Assembly (NCBI GenBank): GCA_014825775.1
Contig: MVAQ01000039.1
Span: 55,465-119,464, forward strand
Length of the DNA stretch: 64,000 nucleotides
Source: Krasilnikovozyma curviuscula
Taxonomy: Eukaryota; Basidiomycota; Tremellomycetes; Cystofilobasidiales; Mrakiaceae
Direction of reading: 5' to 3'
Below, piece after piece: positions 1-12,270 of this stretch. Numbering within the stretch: position 1 is the first letter of the stretch; each line of letters begins with the position of its first letter. The translations under genes and the position numbers were made by a program. The notes under the pieces are model-generated. The model was not told where the DNA came from. It saw nothing but the letters and a program-made list of their open reading frames with translations, and searched no databases.

Positions 1-592
1 CTCTAAATTGATCACGCCATCTCCCTCTCTAAACCATGGCTTATCTACGGCTCGTCGGAGGTGTAGCGTGGATGCTAACGCCAGCTCGGGGGCTAGAGTC
101 AATGCCAGTAGGCTGACGAGACCAGCTGGAAGGGTGGTGCCACCGTGATGGCTCATAGCCCACCTCTTGAATACGAACTACAGGACGACAGTTGAGGGTT
201 TGATTATAATGAGAGATGGAAGAGCGCTTGGCAGTGGGATTTGAAGGACTGGAAAGTTGATGCCAGTGGAAAATAACACAACACCAGCCGGAAACAGTTT
301 CGAAGTGGTGGATTTGAGCCCCTCTCGGGAATCCAATGAGCTGACAGGTCTGACGAGACCTCCAAGGTCAGCCTGAGAACGAAGCTAGGTGAAGTAGTTA
401 CAAAGGAAAGAGAAGGAGAAAAAGGGTGACTGTGACGCCCACCCAGAGTTCCATTTCGAGGGTTTCAAACGAATTAACAGTACGGTGGCGCTTGATTAAA
501 CTCAAACTCACCGAGGAGCTGGTTCGCCAGACTTTGTTCGATGGAGATCGTAGACAGTTGGCCTGGGACTCTATAGCTAACAATCCTGGCAT
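1..592 (-). CDS. Unidentified gene, partial (runs off left edge)
   Basis: A minus-strand reading frame beginning at an ATG at 592 can be joined across a GTGAGT donor near 511 to an exon near 372 (starting LRSQADLGG), which reads on through FPAG. The same frame resumes after a TAG that can serve as an intron acceptor near 178 (FVFKRWAMSHHGG...) and stays open to base 1. The last part is hydrophobic (LVSLLALTLAPELALAS), suggesting a membrane segment. I do not recognise the family. Alternative frames in the first exon also read fairly well, so both the exon plan and the start are uncertain. Not a firm gene call. Confidence 0.3.
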
Positions 593-1243
593 ATGATCCA
601 GGGAGGTTGGAAAAGGAACCCTAACCACCTTGGGAAATCACCCGCCTCTGAGCGGCGTCGGTCGCTATTGCTTCTTCGCGCGTATTCGCCACCACATTTG
701 GCAGCAGTCCTATTTCCTCTGTGCAGGTGCTGAAGTAACACCACACAGAGGAAAACAATCTTAGAAGTGTCAGTATCGAATTGGCAACCACAGGCAGGCG
801 AACTATGCTCGCCTGAGCGCTTGGAACATTTGTTGCTTCTAAAGAAAAACAACCTTGTTCGTCGAGCGCCCAACGGCCCCCAAATCGGAGTAGGAATCTT
901 GGTCTCCTCATCTTGGCTTCAGTTTCTGTAGGTTCACAACTTTATTTATTCACAACTTGATATAGTTGAAGATAATTTCATTGGGTACAACTCTAGCTGG
1001 CGTCGCTTATGCTACAGAGAATTCAATAGCAGATGCTGTTGGGATAGTTTTTAAAGAGCCGAACATGATTGCTTTTGTTACAAAAAGTTAATTTGTCAAT
1101 CTAAACTGTTTTGTTTCTCATCCCGGCTACACTTCTAAGGTCGAAGCTGCAAATCCACCGACTGGGTTGTTATCCCGCGTCATAAGTAAACAAAGCAGAC
1201 AGAGGTATCAGCCCTGTAACCGATAGCAAAACTGATCAAGATT
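593..1243. other. Intergenic, no supported gene
   Basis: About 650 bases between the possible left-edge gene and the agmatinase stop. Several minus-strand frames stay open between 577 and 911, one with an ATG at 911, and could be upstream exons of the left-edge gene. None gives a recognisable protein. The part next to the agmatinase is AT-rich and probably its 3' UTR. Confidence 0.4.
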
Positions 1244-2785
1244 TCAAGGCTTACGGATTTGATAGATGAGATTGGCAGCAGCAATCTGTGTGAGTTCTGC
1301 TTGGTTATCTGTGATAGCGATCAGACGAGTAAGAAAACTGAACAGAGAGACGACTACAGATGGATCCGCAGCACATGATATCACTCGATAATGAAAGAAA
1401 CATCAAGCTCACCATAACTGGGAGCTACCTCGACTACGTCAGCTCCGACAATGTTCAAGTCCTTGATGCCTTGAAGAATCTGTAAGAGAGTAAACCCTCA
1501 GCTTAGTCAATCACACACACAAGGCGGCCGATCAGCCAAACCGTGAAGAAACCCACTGTCTTCATCTCTCTCGTAGTCCATCCTCCAATTTCTGGTGTAC
1601 CTGTAGCAGGAGCAATAGAGGGATCCAGAACGTCAATGTCGATGGAAAGGTAGACTGGCTTTTCTCCAACAACGTCCTTGACCCTCTGTATAATACCGGC
1701 AGTGCCAATTTTATCAATTTCCCAAGCTTCAACTCGAACGAAACCCATCTCGGAGTCATGCTCATAGTCTTCAGGTCCTCTCAAAGGTGATCTCAGACCG
1801 AGATGGACCGACGTCCCGTTCGCGATCAATCCTTCTTGGGCAGCATGGTGCAGCATGGTACCATGGTTGAGCTGAGCGTAGACGGTATCTTCAGCCATTG
1901 GACTCCAGGTATCCATGTGGGAGTCTAATCAAAACTGTTCTCAGCGACGATGAACGCTATGGGCCGGTTATGAAATAAATAAATCACCGAAATGAATCAC
2001 TGAGATCGGCCCGTAAACACCTGCAACACCTCTCAGGATCGGGAGGAGGACACTGTGGTCACCACCAAGGGTTATAATCCGTGGGTGGTGGCGACCAGTT
2101 TTGGTGTTCTTCGGCCTGCCTTGTCGCAACTTCGTAGAATGAACTGGGCGGTTGATAAGACTCTTGTAAGCTTTGGTGAGAGAGTTGAGCGCGGCAGTGT
2201 TGTCAAAGAAGGACATGGGAACATCACCACAATCGACAATCTCAAGTTCCTCGAAAGCGTTGACTTTCAGTTCGGTGTTGTAGCCTGCACGAAACACTAA
2301 TTCAGTATGAACCATCTAGACCTCCAGAATATTGTACTGACCCCACCCACCAGAGATTCTTTGTGAGCCTTGACGGATACCCTGCAAAGCAGCTTGAATT
2401 AGCAACTATGGACACAAAGATACCAAGGATACCTTCCAGCACTCACGTTGGGACCAAACCTAGCACCTGGTCTCCAACTGGTAGATGTATCGAAAGGTGC
2501 TCCAATGACTGCAACATCAAAGGTGACTTCACTGTCCATTCCGAAGCAGCGTGTGGGCTTTGTACCAGCGTAGGTGACTAAACCATGGTACGAGGCTTCC
2601 ATTCCCTTTGGAAGAGCGTAAGGAGGATCATCAATCTTCAGATACTGAGGTTTGGGAAGATAGTACTGAGTGTTGACTGATGGATCATTCGGTAGCTCAT
2701 CATGGTGATCGTGGTCGAAGGGGTGAGCGAGAGCTGAGCCTGTAGCCACAAGGAGAAGGAGGGGCAATGAGAGCATTCCGACCAT
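1244..2785 (-). CDS. Agmatinase/ureohydrolase family protein, secreted
   Basis: Arginase/agmatinase family, Mn-dependent hydrolase that releases urea from agmatine or a related guanidino compound. The ATG at 2785 opens a signal peptide (hydrophobic [16 protein letters not shown]) followed by a His/Asp-rich stretch ([10 protein letters not shown]). The metal ligands are present: LGGDHS, an IHFDSHMDTW motif created by splicing near 1930-1987, and SIDIDVLDP followed by TGTPEIGG. The C-terminal exons read [13 protein letters not shown] and end IYQIRKP with a TGA at 1244-1246. At least four introns interrupt it. Fungal agmatinase-like proteins with signal peptides are common; true substrate is unknown. 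It lies 3' of ALG13 on the same strand but is probably an independent unit. Confidence 0.88.
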
Positions 2786-3404
2786 CTCTTGTGACGACGA
2801 AACTAAAGGGAACCACTGGATTGTCCCTGATGCTTGCTTGGGGCCGAATCTCTTGATTTTATCCTTTGTGCTGTTGGATCGGCCAAGTCCATTTTATTGT
2901 CGCGCTTGAGAGACGCGCAGATGGCTCCTAATTCAATTCGTATAGCATCGATTACACACTCTACACGAGCGATTTCTTTAATTTTTTGGGAAGAGCTACA
3001 CCGCAAGCGGAATGTTTTGTTATCTTGAGGCAAGCGAAGCTTTGTTTGCGACAAACTCTCTTCCAGACCTCAGCGCGTACCGATATGCGATTCATACAAC
3101 AGCCATAGTGTCATTGTATACACCAATACCACAGCCAGACGCTATGTAGCTGTAGCTATCCCATCTTTCCCTTTTACTCCTTCTGCCATCCCATACCAGG
3201 GCGAAAAGTAGACTTCTTTTGACCAAGTCAACGTCCTGTCCACCCAAGTTGACTGTCGACCCAGAGCCAAACTATCCAGCGTTATATTAAACAGAGCCAT
3301 TTGACTATCGATGAAGGAAAGCCTCAGAGACATTTTAAGCTTGCAGGGTGTAATGGTGATTATCCAGGACGCGTCTTCCTCGATGAAAATTGAAGATATT
3401 TCTT
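2786..3404. other. Intergenic: agmatinase promoter and ALG13 3' region
   Basis: About 620 bases. Short ORFs on both strands (up to 83 codons) do not resemble proteins and lack splice support. I see no RNA gene or repeat here. Confidence 0.5.
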
Positions 3405-4066
3405 CTAGAAACCCATCTCTTCATCCAAAACTTGGATGAACTTTTCTGTTGTGGGAGGTGGGAAGGCAACGAGGGATGACGGAGAGAAGGTAGATACGCT
3501 GGATGCGATGTCGCTGTTTGTTGCGACATAAGCAAGGCCGTTGATCAGCGTCAACATGAGGAACAAGTACCTGAAAATTACTTACGAAGGTCTCGAAACG
3601 ACCAGATACCCCTTTCCCTGGAGAGTGTGAGCAAGCTCGGCTTGGTGATTGTCCATTAGATCCTCGTTCACGACCACAAGGAGATTCTTATTTGCTCTGA
3701 GAGCAGTGAGAATAGATCCGGCACCTGATTCAAAAAGAACATTACTTCAGATTAGTACTGCTGTCCCTGGATATTCGTACTGGAGTGTTACTTGCCGGCA
3801 TGCGAGATGATCAAGTCAGCTTCTTCAACGTATTCTTCGATCCTGTCTGTGTACTTGAACGTCTCAATCTGGAGACCCTGAAACACTCTTCCTTCATGCA
3901 GGGGAAGAGGAGAATTTCCGTATTGAATAGCCAAGTGGGTATATCCTTTTTGAATGAAGGCATGCAACGCCGTCCCAAGCAGCACATTTGCTACTAGCTT
4001 GTCAAATTGCGTCGAGCCCACAGTCACAAACACCGATTTTTTCTGCTGGATGGCCGAAGATACCAT
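3405..4066 (-). CDS. ALG13: UDP-GlcNAc transferase catalytic subunit Alg13
   Basis: Catalytic half of the Alg13/Alg14 enzyme that adds the second GlcNAc to dolichol-PP-GlcNAc on the cytosolic ER face in N-glycan precursor synthesis. Sequence signs: KKSVFVTVGSTQFDKLV at the N terminus, EEADLIISHAG, then after an intron GAGSILTALRANKNLLVVVNEDLMDNHQ and GKGYLV, all typical of the family. The first in-frame ATG is at 4066; the longer frame upstream has no ATG. Three exons; a C-terminal exon reads FPPPTTEKFIQVLDEEMGF and stops at 3405-3407. Length (about 200 residues) is normal. Alg14, its membrane partner, is not in the window. It shares a 345-base divergent promoter with the AP-1 beta gene. Confidence 0.92.
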
Positions 4067-4411
4067 ACTACTGTATGGCAGCAGAGTTTCTAGCAGTTCC
4101 AGAAATGAGCATATGGTCGTTACGTCCCTGGCAGGTCGCGTTGCTGTCGATTTGACCTCCGACACTCAAGGGAAAATAATAGTCTGGTAATATCAGCCCA
4201 TTGAAGCTGCCATTTACCAGATGATGCTGATATTTGCTGTTCTTGTTGAATAAATTGCTCTCTCCAGCAGGAAACTCGTTGGAAATTCGGAAATTGGGGC
4301 TTCATTCTTGCTGTTCGTTTGGTTCAGCTTCTTTCCCCTCTGGCAGGACACCTAGCTCGCTTGCACCAGCCTCCAGCGCTCTAGAAAGTTTGAATTGAGT
4401 ATCTTTCAGAC
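4067..4411. promoter_or_regulatory. Divergent promoter region, ALG13 / AP-1 beta
   Basis: 345 bases between two divergent ATGs (4066 minus, 4412 plus). It must hold both 5' UTRs and promoters. I could not identify a TATA box or specific factor site with confidence. Confidence 0.5.
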
Positions 4412-7381
4412 ATGTCGACTGGGGCACAGGATGGGAAGCTCTTCAGTAAGTCACTTTGCTGTCCTCGCACGTCTACCTTTTGTCCGTCTGCCGCATCTCA
4501 CGACGAGCGTTGTTCTTGTGCATCACGATTTAATTAGCTCGAGGGAAGGTCCAAGAGCTGAGAGTTGAACTGCAAGCTGCAGATGCAGGGAAGAAGGATA
4601 AAGCGTTCTCAAAGAAGAAGACTGTTCTCAAGAAGATAGTTGCTAACATGACAATGGGTAACGACAGTCAGTACCTGCTGTTCTCTGCACGAGGGGGAAA
4701 GTTCCTACCAGAGGAGAGTGAGAGACTTACTCTTTTCCATCTTCAGTGACGCCGCTTTTTCCAGATATCATAATGTTGATGCAGATCCAGGTCCTGGAAA
4801 TCAAGAAGAGTACGTCGGCTGATTCAACTCGAGGTATCGACTGAACGAAAGTCGATATGCTGACTATCTTATATCTTCTTGATAGTGGTCTACCTATTTC
4901 TAATAAACTATGGTCGTTCGAAACCGGACGACACTCAACATGCCATCCCTTCTTTCCTCACAGTATGTCCCTCAAGCATTCGCCCACCGTCCCACGTAGC
5001 TGAGCTCACTGACTTCCACCGCACTTCTTTCTATCGATACTACTTCTTCAATTTCTCAATCAACTTGTTCTGACCAATTCATTGATCTCCACGTCAATTT
5101 CCACCTCCTTTTCCTGCACGCATGAAACACAGGACGCCGAGGACCGCAACCCACTGATTCGAGCTTTAGCAATTCGAACAATGTCTTCCATTCCACTTCC
5201 GTCTATCATAAAAGCTCTTTCGGATCCTCTTAGACATGCTCTCAGGGACAGCGATCCATACGTTCGTAAAACAGCGGCCATAGCGTAAGTGGACCGACGA
5301 TCTGTTCCTCTGGTCAAAACTCATGTCTTCTTTCCTTATTTCCCTCTCAGTGTTGCAAAACTCCATCCTCATTCGGCGGCGTCATCTCTCATGCCAGCGC
5401 TTATCCCACTTCTGAGAGATCTGTTAGCCGACCCGAATCCTACCGTTGTCGCTAATTCAGTCGCTGCTCTGAGTGAGATCAGTGAGAGGAGTGACGAGAT
5501 TGCCTTGAGATTAACTTATAGCGTTGGAATGAAATTGGTTTCTGCTCTGGGAGAGTGTTCAGAGTGAGTTTCCTTGCAACTCAATAACGCCGTCGTGTCT
5601 CAAAACAGATTCCTGATGCCTTGTTGGGTTATGTTTCCACATTGTCTAGATGGGGACAGATCTATATCCTCGACTCTCTTCTCTCGTTCACACCTCAGTC
5701 CTCATTGGACGCTGAAACGCTCGCCGAGCGTATCGCTGCCAGACTTCAACATTCCAACTCTGCCGTCGTCCTCGTCACCGTGAAGGTCATTCTATATCTC
5801 ATGAATTACATGGGAGATGGAAGAGACGGAGAGGTTGTCAGGGGATTAGAAAGAAAAATGGGCCCTCCTCTTGGTAAGCAAGATGCGTTCAGGCGGTAGC
5901 TTTATCTTTCTTAGCTGAACCGAATATGCGTTTTTCATTAGTCACGCTGCTCTCGTCTGGTCCTGAGGTCCAATATGTTGCTCTTCGTTCCATTCTTTTG
6001 ATCATTCAAAGGCGTCCGGCGATCCTCGCGAACGAGGTCAAGGTCTTTTTTGTCAAATACAACGACCCAATCTACGTCAAATTGGCAAAGCTTGAGATCA
6101 TGTACCGACTCGTAGGAGAAAAGAACTACAAGGAAGTTCTGGAAGAGTTGAAAGAGTGAGTTCTTGGATTCCAGTTGGATTCTGTAGTGCTGTGCTGACC
6201 CAAAAATTGTGTTTGCCAGATACGCTTCAGAAGTCGATGTTGACTTCGTTCGAAAATCGGTTCGATCCATCGGTCGACTAGCAATCAAGATACCGTCTTC
6301 AGCAACCCCGTGCATCCAAGCTCTCCTCGCTCTCATCTCAACGAAGATCTCTTACGTCGTCCAAGAAGCAACGGTCGTCATCAAGGATATCTTTAGATGC
6401 TATCCTGGTAAATACGAGAGCGTTATTGGAACACTTTGTGAAAACATGGACGTATTGGATGAGCCTGAAGCGAAGAGTGCTATGATCTGGATCTTGGGAG
6501 AGTATGCCGATAGAATCGAGAACAGTGACGAGTTGCTGGAAGACTTCTTGTTTGGCTTCATGGATGAAAGCACGGAGGTATGAGTATATTCTGTTATGAC
6601 CAATCACGGAATAGAACTGATTCTCTTTTCTTAGGTCCAACTCGCACTGCTCACGGCGACTGTGAAACTGTTCATCAAGCGCCCCACCGCTGGACAAGAA
6701 CTTGTTCCGAAAGTACTCAAAATGGCAACAGAAGATGCCGAAAATCCGGACTTGCGTGACAGAGTATGTAGCATCGATACTTCTGTGATTTTGAGAGGCT
6801 TGAAACTGATCTGGTCTGTTCAGGGTTTCATGTACTGGAGATTGCTCTCGACTGACCCTGCGGCAGCACGAGACATTGTTCTCGCAGAGAAGCCTCCAAT
6901 ATCGACAGAGACTGATCGTATGGATCGATCACAGCTGGACCAGCTTCTCCTTCACACTGGAACGTTATCGTCCATCTACCACAAAAGCCCACAGGTGAGC
7001 GTGACTTCTTCGTAGTTCGAGATTCTTCATTGCTTACAACCCTTCTCGCACGTGCAGACATTTATTCGAACAGCAAGAGCTAAATACCTTCCCGACTCCC
7101 CAGCTCTTAACCCATCAACTCGCCGTCACCTTTTGACTCCGGGTGGGTATGCTGCGACAGTCGCACCAGTGCCAAGACCAACAACTGCTTCAGTGCCCAC
7201 TCCTGCAGCTACTTCCCAGCAACAGATAATGGATGAGGAAGACGACGATGAAGAAGCTGAGGAAGCAGCGAGAAGAAGGAGAAGAGACCCATACGGAGAC
7301 CTCGGTGTTTTGGAGTCTGAGGATCAATATACGAGTGACGTCGCCAGACCGCAGGGAGGAGATGATGATCTTTTGTTTTAG
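4412..7381 (+). CDS. APL2: AP-1 complex beta subunit (beta-adaptin)
   Basis: Large subunit of a clathrin adaptor, most likely AP-1 at the trans-Golgi network and endosomes. After the ATG at 4412 ([11 protein letters not shown]) come [29 protein letters not shown] and [14 protein letters not shown], the standard beta-adaptin trunk start, followed by HEAT/armadillo repeats ([68 protein letters not shown]). The hinge start reads [15 protein letters not shown] and YHKSPQ. The C terminus is an acidic and Arg-rich tail ending GDDDLLF. There is no ear domain, as in many fungal beta-adaptins. About 12 exons. AP-1 and AP-2 betas are similar, so the AP-1 assignment is by likelihood. Convergent with glucosidase I. 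Confidence 0.9.
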
Positions 7382-7649
7382 GGAGAGAGGTGATCAATAT
7401 TTGGTTGCCATTTGTAGTGAGATCTGATGTGGTTGCTTGACTTGCTACTGCAGATGGTGCAAGTCGACAAGCTTGCAGAGCGCGTCTCTTACAACGTAGC
7501 AATGAACAGCCTTGCGAAAGGTACCGTTCTCGTAGGACTCAGCTGTTGATACATCAATTTTTCTGTTGTGTTGTTCTCTAATATTTCTCAGCCATTACTG
7601 AGAGAAAAGGAGCATGATCAAAACGAGATCGGGGCTTCATTACAACCTG

Positions 7650-10600
7650 TCACAACTTACTCAAGGTAACCAAAGAGGTCCAACCGGTAAATGGGTGACT
7701 AAACAAGGAAAATCAGGAAGTGATGAATTGGTATATGTCAATCCTACGAGAACTTAAAGACCTTCTTACCTTCTCTTTCCTTCGCCTGTCAACGCATCGT
7801 ATTGTTCCCAAACGTATCCCGTCTTCTGATGTTCCTTGAAAACGTTACTGATGATGTTGTCTCTGAGCTCAGCATAAATCTGCTTTGCTTGAGCCTGGTA
7901 TGGGCCCTCCACCGAGATGTAAAACTGGAGAAGAAGTCAATAGCTGCGACTTTAGCGGCTAGACTAGGACTGACCTTATATAAAGAGCTCAAGGTAAGAT
8001 AGTTGAAAGGCATCCAAATCGGTCCCTTCCAGTAGTTCTCTCCCTTTCCAAACTGGGCATGGTCTTTGCTCAAAGACCGAAGACCATAGTCGGACCACAA
8101 CTTCTCCGGTGAGTGAATAAGATCAAAGATGGATCCAAGATGAGGAGAGTCTGGTGGAAGCAAGCCTAGCATCATTGGGAACAGAGAAATATATCCAGCA
8201 TGACAAGAGAACGTCGACTCGTCGTCCTCATCAACCGTGACATCGCAGTACATCTGGTCATCTTCGGACCAGTGAAGATCTGAAGTTGAAGAAGTGAGAA
8301 ATGAGATCAGATCAGATACAGAACTCACAGATGTGAGAAAGAGACGACAAGCTCACCTTCAATGTTAGCCAAGATATTCTTTTCGTTCCTCTTGAAATCA
8401 GCGTAGTCATCTTCTTCGCCCAGGTATTCGGCAATCTCACTCATGGTTCGAGCAAAGAATCCCATCCAGCTGATGAGATCAATGTGGAGCTCACCGACAT
8501 GAGGTGGAGAAGCTCTAGGGTAGTCGTCCATCCCACTAGTTAGTACGTGCTCATTGGTTCGTCCTCTCCATCTGTAAGCTTCAAGTCGTGACGTTGGTTT
8601 CCGATCCCATTCTTTGAGCTGACCCTTTTGCGAAGATCGGAACCAGAAATAGTGACGGCGAAGGGCTGGGTAGATTGCTTGAAGAGAGGTGCGTGCAAGT
8701 TCTGGGTAGTCCAAGAGCAGTGACGATGCGTCCGTCGACCCACCTATCGTTGTATGATCTAATCCAAGCTGAGAATTAAGTAGAGTAGCTGATTCCTTCT
8801 CCTTTAAGCGGGAAATGAAGGCAGTGATGGCCATTGTAAGAGTAGGAGGATTGGCGTATGTTGGGAATTGAACTTGGAATTCACTTGGAACCTGATTTGG
8901 TAGTTTGTGTAAGAAAAAGTGAAGCTATGAAAATGGACGGATGACTACTTGCCTTGCTGCGGGCTTCAGCACCAAGAATCTGCTCACGTCCAACCCACCC
9001 ATCCTCATCGATCAAATCCACCCAACTCCTCAGAATTTCAAGGCTGAGATCGTTGTCCCATTCACCAATCAGTTGCAGATGGAATCCTTCATCCCAGTAG
9101 AATCCTCGAGGGAAGAAACTTCGACAAGGCGTAGCTGTCAAGAGCTGCCTCTCCTTGGTTTCTACCGCTTGATCGCCTTGATTTCCAATCTCCTTCAAAT
9201 CACCTCCTGGGAGGTCATCATAGCTTTGAGCAACCAGTGATTTTCCATGAAAGTATCCAACGCCACCCAACATGTTGGCAGTCATCTCCTTGGCGAACTG
9301 TTTGTACTGAGGTGTTGACAACTTCGCCTCCAGGGGGAAAACCTTGTCGAATTTGGTTGTGAAATCGTCTTCAAGGAGATGGAGTTTGCTCTCAAGATCT
9401 CGGACGACTTCGTCACTGTTGACTTCCTGCTCTTCGTCGAACGTCCCTGATTCATAGATGACATCAAAGCCCCATCGAGTAACGCCGGTTTTTTGGAATC
9501 CCCAAAAATTGTTGGATGCACCAAAAGCATCTCTGTTGTTCCCGAGAGAGTGACCAAAAATGAAAGCTGGATCTGGAAGGTCGTCAGCGGAAGGTTGGGC
9601 AGACGGGTTTGGGTTGGTGTTGTGCTGCTTGATCAAATTTGTGGCCACTTCGGTGATTCTGTTATGAATAATATCTGAGAGGATTCTGTATATATTAGTA
9701 ACTTCCACGTTAAAGACTTGGAGAAAAATTCCTCACCTTTAGCTCTCCAAGCCTCATGTCCTGGCACATTTCCACCAAACCAGCTGGTTTTACCAATCGT
9801 GTGTTTGAAATCGCTCGATCTCTGTCCTTCGGTAACGGGTTGAGTATCCTCATCTAGAAGTGTACAGTAAGAGAGCATGAGAAATTGCGATGAGATGGTA
9901 AGTTGGAGACCCTAATCGACTTACGATCTCGAATCGTGATCCTGAACTTTCCTAGATCTGGCGTCGACCCTAGCAGCACAATGGGACTTTGGAGGCCCTT
10001 TAGAGACATATACAATGATTGTTAGCGTTTTGGTCCTCAACCATGACAAGCATTAGCTTTGGGACTAACATTTACTTCATCGTCCTGTGACACCAACAGC
10101 AATTCACCTTCTCCTTCAAGGTAGAAGTACCAAATGGGACTAATCTTTCCACCAACATCATGGCCTGGTAGAGGTTTTCCTTCCACCCTGGCAGCCCAAC
10201 TCTGCCCTTCTGACGAAGAATCCAGATTCACAAACGCAGTTCCTATTTGAGCACCGTTGGCGGTATCCAACAGGCCTTGTGTTGATCCGATTCGAGGAAT
10301 ATGAGAAAGATATGTGTATGAGTGAAGTCCGCCTTCTTGTGGGGGTGATGATGAGGTGGCATGGTGCATATCTGGATTTTTATGCCAAAGAAAGGTGAGC
10401 ATTGCAGATGAACAAGTGGATCGTGGTTTGTAGGGAACCTACTACTAAGACCCTGCCAGTTGTTTAGTCCTAACCACATCAATCCTCCCACTAAGCTTTG
10501 AGGCAGCCTTGGCCTGATTCCAAAATACAGTTGAGGTGCATATGTGGACCAAAGGAGGGGCTAACAATACACGAGGACAAAGTTGAGACCCAAGTTTCAG

Positions 10601-10733
10601 CTGTAACAATGAGGCTGAAAACGCAGCTACTTACATCTTCAGAGCTACCAGCTGTAGGTAAGGTGATATTTTGAGCTGCGATCAACTCAAGGAAGCTCAC
10701 AAGCAGGGGTATTAGGACTTTAAAGGAAATCAT
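7650..10733 (-). CDS. CWH41: ER mannosyl-oligosaccharide glucosidase (glucosidase I, GH63)
   Basis: Removes the outermost alpha-1,2-glucose from Glc3Man9GlcNAc2 after transfer to protein in the ER lumen. The ATG at 10733 begins a hydrophobic signal (MISFKVLIPLLVSFLELIAAQ). GH63 hallmarks follow: YFGIRPRLPQSL, LTFLWHKN, HTIGKTSWFGG, FIFGHSLGNNRDAFGASNNFWGFQKTG, NMLGGVGYFHGKS, FFPRGFYWDEGFHLQLIG (active-site region), WVGREQILGAEA, and near the end KEHQKTGYVWEQYD and HPFTGWTSLVTL. The last exon, after an acceptor near 7695, encodes HPFTGWTSLVTLSKL and stops at 7650-7652. About ten exons. Together with ALG13 it makes two N-glycosylation genes within 7 kb, separated by AP-1 beta; whether that is more than chance is unknown. 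Confidence 0.95.
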
Positions 10734-11018
10734 TAATTCCTTCCTCTATTCGTCAGTAGAGCGTGAGAGCAAAGAGCTGTGGCTAGAATGGTCTAGTGAG
10801 ATGGTCTCCCAGACTTGCTAAGTCAGCGAGAGTCAGAAATTGCTGCTCGACTTGAGTTTTGCTGGCGTCAGGCGTGAAGAACGTGGCGATGTAATTGCCC
10901 TCTGAATCGCGACTGAGCAGCACCATGCTTTCTTTCTGTTTCAGTGTACAAAAACATGTTTAAGATAGGCCATATCTGTTCCCTCGTCTAGCCCCACTAT
11001 GTTTCCATTTCTGCGGCA

Positions 11019-12009
11019 CTACTTTGGCACAGTCAATCGCTGGCCACCATCTAACGAGAGAGTCTCCGTGATGGAATTGGTGCTATCTTCTTTCACCGGA
11101 AACACCATTGGGGAGGCTGGTGACAGAAGACTGGGATCAGGAGTTGCGCTGATGTCCACCTTGTTAGAGTAGTATCGAGCAGCCTAAGAGGAAACGCATA
11201 GCTTAGCTGATGCGAACGGACATTGCCAAGGTCGAAAAGTACTGACTTGGAAGAAGAGAACACCAGTCAAGGCAACAGCAGTAACAGCGTTCATCGCAGC
11301 CAAATCTCTAATGGCTTCAGTGACCTCTGGCGTCAAGTAATGCGCCGAGAGCCAGGATGTTGAGACTGGTATGGGCGATGGAATCAACATCAACTTTGGA
11401 TAGGAATCTCTGACTTGAACTGTCAGTGCTGCCAGAAAGAGGACTAGGTACAGAGCATTAACAAGATGACGTTGATGAGTTAGGTCTGTTCCTGCATTCT
11501 CCAAAACCTCTCTCAACCCAGGATTGGAAAGGAAACTCACACAAACTTCCGCCATCGAACAAAGTCTCACCAGTTCCACCCATACTTTTCGACTTCTCAC
11601 TTCCGTTCCAATTATCTATCACTCGTTTGGCACTCGCGACAAACCCCAGAGCAGCAGCGAAGCTCCACAGAATTGGAAGGATAGCTGGAGCTGCATTGAG
11701 AACCGAATAATATGTTAATGACGTGAATAGTGATTCTTGAGTTACTGGGGATCGCCAAAATGTATTGTGGTCCACTAAGATTTTGCACGGGGGAGAAGCA
11801 GGTCAGCGTGTTTCTTCCAGTGCCTGTCTTCTCTAGCAAGACTAGCTTACCAATCCAATGCGTGAAGGTAATGCCTTCGACAGAAACAGACAGCAATAGC
11901 GAGATGGTTTTAGCGGGAAGAGCGTCGACAAGATAGAAACTGCAGGACACATTGACTCACCAAGCAAAAAACTGGTGGAACAGATAATAACTGGAGAGCT
12001 GATGCCCAT
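11019..12009 (-). CDS. SHR3: Shr3-like ER packaging chaperone for amino acid permeases
   Basis: Polytopic ER membrane protein. Splicing gives MGISSPVIICSTSFLLG then ITFTHWIVDHNTFW, a second helix (LNAAPAILPILWSFAAALGFVAS), an acidic/FDGGSL segment, LFLAALTVQVRDSYPKL, and a fourth helix (LAAMNAVTAVALTGVLFFQ) running into AARYYSNK. The four-helix plan, the FDGGSL-type motif and the last helix followed by an aromatic-rich turn match what I recall of Shr3, which helps amino-acid permeases fold and leave the ER. The tail ends GGQRLTVPK with a TAG at 11019-11021. The start at 12009 was chosen because the frame upstream has no membrane character. The first intron contains in-frame hydrophobic sequence, so an alternative start is possible. 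Family assignment is by pattern only. Confidence 0.6.
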
Positions 12010-12270
12010 GATGGAACAACCAATCTGATAAGGTTTATGTATTGGGAAGGAGGTTTCAGAGAGGGCCGACTTTTGTTTGTCAACGTTAGCAAGCAGACAC
12101 GAGCACGGCTGCCAATTCCATCGACACGTGAAACTCTTCTTCACCGCTGGTTCGCTAACTAACTGTAATGAACTTTCGGAATCGTTCTTGTCACTAGGAA
12201 ATGAAACGAATCTTTGTTGTATCGCGATTTTGTTCATCAAACTACCATTCCAAGGCAAGCATCCGTCATT

